Part shown: positions 5,707-6,365 of the stretch, one piece after another
Position numbering within the stretch: position 1 is the first letter of the stretch
How the letters are laid out: every line of letters begins with the position of its first letter
The notes under the pieces: model-generated
Databases searched by the model: none
What the model was told of the DNA's origin: nothing
What the model saw: only the letters and a program-made list of their open reading frames with translations
Made by a program: the position numbers and the translations under genes
NCBI GenBank assembly: GCA_014377395.1
Contig: JACMPS010000165.1
Location: 1 to 6,365, forward strand
DNA length: 6,365 nt
Direction: 5' to 3'
Origin: Chthonomonadaceae bacterium
GTDB taxonomy: Bacteria > Armatimonadota > Chthonomonadetes > Chthonomonadales > Chthonomonadaceae

Positions 5707-5926
5707 ACGCATCCCGCACTACGCTTACTCTCGACATCGAATACGCCCCCTGTTTGCAAACCCCATTTACTTTCACTCTCCCTTCTTTTGTTCCGTGTTC
5801 GCTCTTCTTTCCCCTTTTTTCTATTTTGAGAAACCCGTATTGTTCCGGTTCCCGCCCCCCCGCAAAGTTGCCGATAATCCTCCCGAACGCTCTTCTCTCC
5901 TCAGATAAAGACCGGAAACAGGGTGC
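5707..5926. other. Non-coding gap with pyrimidine-rich tract
   Basis: I see no supported gene here; short open frames on both strands show no family features. It holds a perfect 10-base palindrome GTTTGCAAAC (5752-5761). A tract at 5761-5827 has 59 of 67 bases as pyrimidines on the + strand. GATAAT (5873-5878) could be a -10 element for the gene at 5941, but no -35 sits at the right distance. Promoter position is therefore undecided. Confidence 0.5.
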
Positions 5927-5932
5927 AAAGGA
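5927..5932 (+). promoter_or_regulatory. Ribosome binding site supporting a TTG start
   Basis: AAAGGA ends 8 bases before TTG at 5941. This spacing favours the TTG over the in-frame GTG at 5923, which lies upstream of this site. Confidence 0.6.
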
Positions 5933-5940
5933 ACACAAAA

Positions 5941-6365
5941 TTGGCAATCGTTACCACCGATGGGTTGGGGATTCACCTGAGAGGGCGTACGGGCAACGTC
6001 GTTTATTCTCAGACGGTGGCAGGCATCACGATGCGGGATTATGTGGTGCCGCGTGATCCCAAAACGCCCCTGCAACGCGAACGGCGAAACGATTTCGGAC
6101 GCGCCTCTTCTCACTGGACACGCCTCACGGACAGCGAGCGCACGGCGTGGATCGCTTATGCCGCGTCATTACCTACCTTCTCGAAACCCGGCGGCAAGTC
6201 CCGGAAGCCCACGCCGCACCGGGTCTATCTCTCGCTTGCCCGCAAGTTTTTGCAGGTCAATGAGGATGGGGTAAGTCTTTTGATGCCGCCTACACGTCTT
6301 TTTTTCGGGGATCGAGTGACCGTCACTTCGACGGGCGATCCCGGACATCTCCTCTTCACCGGGAA
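5941..6365 (+). CDS. Uncharacterised protein, 3' end outside the window
   Basis: The frame from TTG at 5941 is open to the last base, giving 141 complete codons with no stop. I do not recognise a named family. Codon content and a good AAAGGA ribosome site support a real gene. The N-terminus reads MAIVTTDGLGIHLRGRTGNV, followed by VYSQTVAGITMRDYV (21-35). TPLQRERRNDF (43-53) and WTRLTDSERTAWIAYAASLP (59-78) follow, then a basic Pro/Ser-rich linker (81-92) and HRVYLSLARKFL (93-104). The last part (about 115-141) looks strand-rich and could start another domain. From memory, the pattern GRxGNxVY, then TPxQxxRR, then LTxxERxAWxxYA occurs in a family of small bacterial proteins of unknown function; I cannot confirm this. 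There is no signal peptide or membrane segment in the visible part. The pyrimidine-rich tract and hairpin array upstream may be part of its control region. Confidence 0.75.
   Translation, partial: MAIVTTDGLGIHLRGRTGNVVYSQTVAGITMRDYVVPRDPKTPLQRERRNDFGRASSHWTRLTDSERTAWIAYAASLPTFSKPGGKSRKPTPHRVYLSLARKFLQVNEDGVSLLMPPTRLFFGDRVTVTSTGDPGHLLFTG

Overview
The window looks like a chromosomal segment of a Gram-negative-type (diderm) bacterium of moderate G+C content. It is dominated by a compact lipopolysaccharide inner-core/lipid A operon. From roughly 291 to 4900, four genes run head to tail on the + strand with overlaps of 4, 4 and 8 bases: a Kdo transferase (waaA/kdtA), a tetraacyldisaccharide 4'-kinase (lpxK), a late lipid A acyltransferase (lpxL/htrB type) and a family-9 glycosyltransferase of heptosyltransferase I type (waaC-like). 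Together they would phosphorylate the lipid A precursor, attach Kdo, add a secondary acyl chain and extend the inner core. Taxonomy cannot be fixed from the sequence. The abundant paired palindromes in the gaps recall repeats I associate, from memory and with low certainty, with Armatimonadota-like or similar environmental genomes.

Layout. 1-290 is non-coding: it holds a paired palindromic repeat (53-191) and a possible promoter just ahead of waaA. 291-4900 is the four-gene operon. 4901-5025 is a short gap filled by a single copy of the same palindromic repeat. 5026-5430 encodes a small GNAT-family acetyltransferase. 5431-5940 is a roughly 510-base gap with a second paired palindromic repeat (5448-5587), two short stretches with an 11-base period (5601-5644 and 5655-5702, the latter folding as a nested hairpin at 5651-5706), and a pyrimidine-rich tract (5761-5827). 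From 5941 to the end an open frame with a TTG start and a good ribosome binding site encodes the first 141 residues of an uncharacterised protein that runs off the window.

The coding part is conventional. The less ordinary material is in the gaps. The palindromic units share one architecture (a 20-base palindrome, a linker, then an 18-base hairpin) and occur as inverted pairs whose tetraloops match within each pair but differ between loci. The 11-base-period, dyad-symmetric array lies upstream of the unrecognised gene. I found no RNA genes, CRISPR array, insertion sequence or clear intrinsic terminator, and nothing that amounts to an obvious new multi-gene system.
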